Source: Mycolicibacterium sphagni
GTDB lineage: Bacteria; Actinomycetota; Actinomycetes; Mycobacteriales; Mycobacteriaceae
Direction: 5' to 3'
Assembly: GCF_013337765.1 (NCBI RefSeq)
Contig: NZ_VBSB01000010.1
Location: 186,001 to 250,000, forward strand
Length of the DNA stretch: 64,000 nucleotides
The notes below the pieces were generated by a model. It did not search any database and was not told where the DNA came from. It was given only the letters and a program-made list of their open reading frames with translations. Both the position numbers and the translations under genes were made by a program. This document shows, piece after piece, positions 62,370-64,000 of this stretch; the first letter of the stretch is position 1; each line of letters opens with the position of its first letter.

Positions 62370-63134
62370 CTAGAAGGGCGTGCGGGCCAGCCAGGTGTCC
62401 CAGACACCCGGGTCGCCGAATACCTCGAGGCCTTCCTGGGCGGCGGTACGGCGGCGCACGACGGCCAACAGCAGGCTGCGTGCCGGTCCGCGCAGCGCGG
62501 CGGTGGCCTTGCCGTGTTCGTTGTCGACGGCGATGCCGTCGGGGCGCCCGAGGATGGTCCACTCCCCGGCTTCGCCGAGGTCGGGCTCGGTGGCGTGCAG
62601 GTGTATCGACTGCCCGTCCCCCAGTGGCCGGTCGCCGCCGGCGGGACCTTCCTCGTCGGCCTGGATGACCACCCGCTCCAGCCATTCGGTGACGGCGTCG
62701 GCGGCCAGGACCGGGTCCACCTCGAACTCGACGCCCAGGGCGATCGCCGCATCGGCGCGGTGCACCAGGACCTCGTGCAGGCGCCGCCGGATCCACCACT
62801 TGGCAGGCCGCGGACCGAGGAAGGTCCACACGTCAGTTTCGGCGCCGGTCTGCGCGACGGCGTCGACGAGTTTCTGCGGACCGTCGAGCAGCCAAGCGAT
62901 CTCGTTGTCCCGGCCTTCCGGCGGCTTGCCGCCCGCGACGGTGCGCGGGTCGATGTAGTCCATCGACTCTTCGGCGACGATCTGGGCACACCACCGGTCA
63001 CCGCGCCCGACGTGGCGCATCAACTGCTGAAGCGTCCACTCCGGGCAGGTCGGCACCGGAATCGACAGGTCGGCGTTGCGCAGAAGCTCAGCGAATGCCG
63101 CGTTTTCGGCGATCAGTGCGGTTGTGAAGTCCAC
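62370..63134 (-). CDS. Maleylpyruvate isomerase-family mycothiol-dependent enzyme
   Basis: 254 aa. The N-terminal DinB-like four-helix domain has CPEWTLQQLMRHVGRGDRW and RRRLHEVLVHRADA, supplying the three His residues of the metal site; the C-terminal alpha/beta domain begins near residue 165. The family (MDMPI) uses mycothiol and a divalent metal for isomerisation or thiol transfer. Substrate unknown. GTG or ATG near 63134 starts the frame; the frame ends 10 bp before udgA's stop on the same strand. Confidence 0.82.
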   Translation of the reverse strand: MDFTTALIAENAAFAELLRNADLSIPVPTCPEWTLQQLMRHVGRGDRWCAQIVAEESMDYIDPRTVAGGKPPEGRDNEIAWLLDGPQKLVDAVAQTGAETDVWTFLGPRPAKWWIRRRLHEVLVHRADAAIALGVEFEVDPVLAADAVTEWLERVVIQADEEGPAGGDRPLGDGQSIHLHATEPDLGEAGEWTILGRPDGIAVDNEHGKATAALRGPARSLLLAVVRRRTAAQEGLEVFGDPGVWDTWLARTPF

Positions 63135-63144
63135 GAAGAAGAAC

Positions 63145-64000
63145 CTACGTCACCACCGGGCGACCCAGCGCGTAAACGTTCCATCCCGCAGCGGTCCAGC
63201 GTGCGGAGTCGAGGCAATTGCGCCCGTCCACAATGACTCTGGCCCGAACGTGCTGCGCGAGTTCGTCCGGGTCGAGGTCGACGAACTCCTGCCATTCGGT
63301 GAGCACTAGCACCGCATCGGCGCGGTCGCACGCATCGAGGGCCGACGTGGAGTAGTTCAGCGTCGGGAACAGCCGCTGCGAGTTCTCCATCGCCTTCGGG
63401 TCATAGACATTCACGGTGGCCCCGTTGAGCTGCAGCAGCCCGGCGACGTTGAGCGCCGGGGAATCCCGCACGTCGTCGGACTCGGGTTTGAACGCCGCAC
63501 CGAGCACCGCGACGTTGGCCCCGAGCAGCGAGCCGCCGCACGCGGTGGTGGCCAATTCGACCATCCGGGTGCGCCTGCGCATGTTGATGCTGTCCACCTC
63601 ACGCAGGAAGGTCAGCGCGTGGTTGGCGCCCAGCTCACCGGCACGGGCCATGAAGGCGCGAATGTCCTTGGGTAGGCAGCCACCGCCGAAACCCAGTCCC
63701 GCGTTGAGGAATCGGCGCCCGATGCGCGGGTCGTGTCCCAATGCGTCGGCCAGGACACGCACGTCGGCCCCGGCGGCCTCACACACCTCGGAAATGGCGT
63801 TGATGAACGAGATCTTGGTGGCCAGAAAGGCATTGGCCGACACCTTGACCAGCTCGGCGGTCTGTAGATCGGTCAGCAGGAACGGAATGTCCTCGGCGAG
63901 CAGCGGGGCGTACATTTCCCGCAGCACCGCCTCGGCACGCGCCGAATCGGGCTGTACCCCAACGACGATGCGGTCCGGGTGCAAAGTGTCCTGCACGGCG
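63145..64000 (-). CDS. udgA: UDP-glucose 6-dehydrogenase, C-terminal part (partial)
   Basis: The frame runs off the right edge; about 284 C-terminal residues are visible (full enzymes are about 440). Present: ELVKVSANAFLATKISFINAISE (substrate-binding Lys), the catalytic Cys in GFGGGCLPKD, the ALTFLREVDSIN helix, VLGAAFKPESDDVRDSPA, and the C-terminal NAD/UDP domain ending VIVDGRNCLD. It oxidises UDP-glucose to UDP-glucuronate with two NAD+. It matches Rv0322-type UdgA. The downstream isomerase-like gene starts 10 bp after this stop, so an operon is possible. Confidence 0.9.
   Translation of the reverse strand, partial: AVQDTLHPDRIVVGVQPDSARAEAVLREMYAPLLAEDIPFLLTDLQTAELVKVSANAFLATKISFINAISEVCEAAGADVRVLADALGHDPRIGRRFLNAGLGFGGGCLPKDIRAFMARAGELGANHALTFLREVDSINMRRRTRMVELATTACGGSLLGANVAVLGAAFKPESDDVRDSPALNVAGLLQLNGATVNVYDPKAMENSQRLFPTLNYSTSALDACDRADAVLVLTEWQEFVDLDPDELAQHVRARVIVDGRNCLDSARWTAAGWNVYALGRPVVT

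Overview
The window looks like chromosome of a rapidly growing mycobacterium (Mycolicibacterium/Mycobacterium). It is GC-rich, uses many GTG starts, and carries recognisable orthologues of mycobacterial genes: a moeY/dcpA pair, pyrE-ttfA-clpB, dnaK-grpE-dnaJ-hspR, iniBAC with iniR, etfD-aspC and udgA. Relative to the M. tuberculosis order as I remember it, several separate blocks are brought together here with extra metabolic genes between them. No transposase, phage gene, tRNA, rRNA or CRISPR array is visible.

Layout. 1-4076: ThiF/nitroreductase fusion (moeY) coupled to a GAF-GGDEF-EAL c-di-GMP enzyme. 4078-6267: minus-strand FAD-like protein, pyrE and ttfA. 6344-10331: enoyl-CoA hydratase, then a hydrolase/monooxygenase pair divergent from a TetR regulator. 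10379-12925: clpB with an HspR site. 13105-15862: small proteins, a GAP-family membrane protein and a type II flavohaemoglobin. 15972-21443: a tightly coupled plus-strand operon of a small unknown protein, an acyl-CoA synthetase, E1alpha, E1beta, E2 and an acyl carrier protein. 22472-26547: dnaK-grpE-dnaJ1-hspR with a HAIR operator. 26925-36463: secreted hydrolase, MFS transporter, second GAP protein, luciferase-like oxidoreductase, secreted phosphodiesterase-like protein, SDR and acyl-CoA dehydrogenase. 36602-40000: a WXG-type large protein, a lipoprotein and a WXG100 protein, resembling a type VII secretion cargo module.

40121-53144 is the most distinctive region. The iniB, iniA and iniC genes are present, but iniA and iniC are separated by an opposite-strand gene. 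Around them lie four proteins that share a PW(Y/F)R juxtamembrane motif, one transmembrane helix and a Thr/Ser/Pro-rich tail. One of the four is fused to an Hsp70/actin-like ATPase and is predicted to be co-transcribed with iniR. Clusters of a TTAGGGG-type box lie both upstream of iniB and upstream of the Hsp70-iniR unit. I infer an enlarged cell-envelope stress sensing module.

53229-64000: etfD (membrane ETF oxidoreductase) preceded by two perfect tandem palindromes and ending in identical 135-bp repeats, an acyl-ACP desaturase under its own palindromic operator, a secreted protein, aspC, a FAD monooxygenase, a YibE/F membrane protein, a SnoaL-like protein, a mycothiol-dependent isomerase-like enzyme and the 3' part of udgA.

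Several starts rest on a TANNNT -10 element 6-8 nt before the start codon, which suggests leaderless transcription. All family assignments come from reading motifs; no database search was run.
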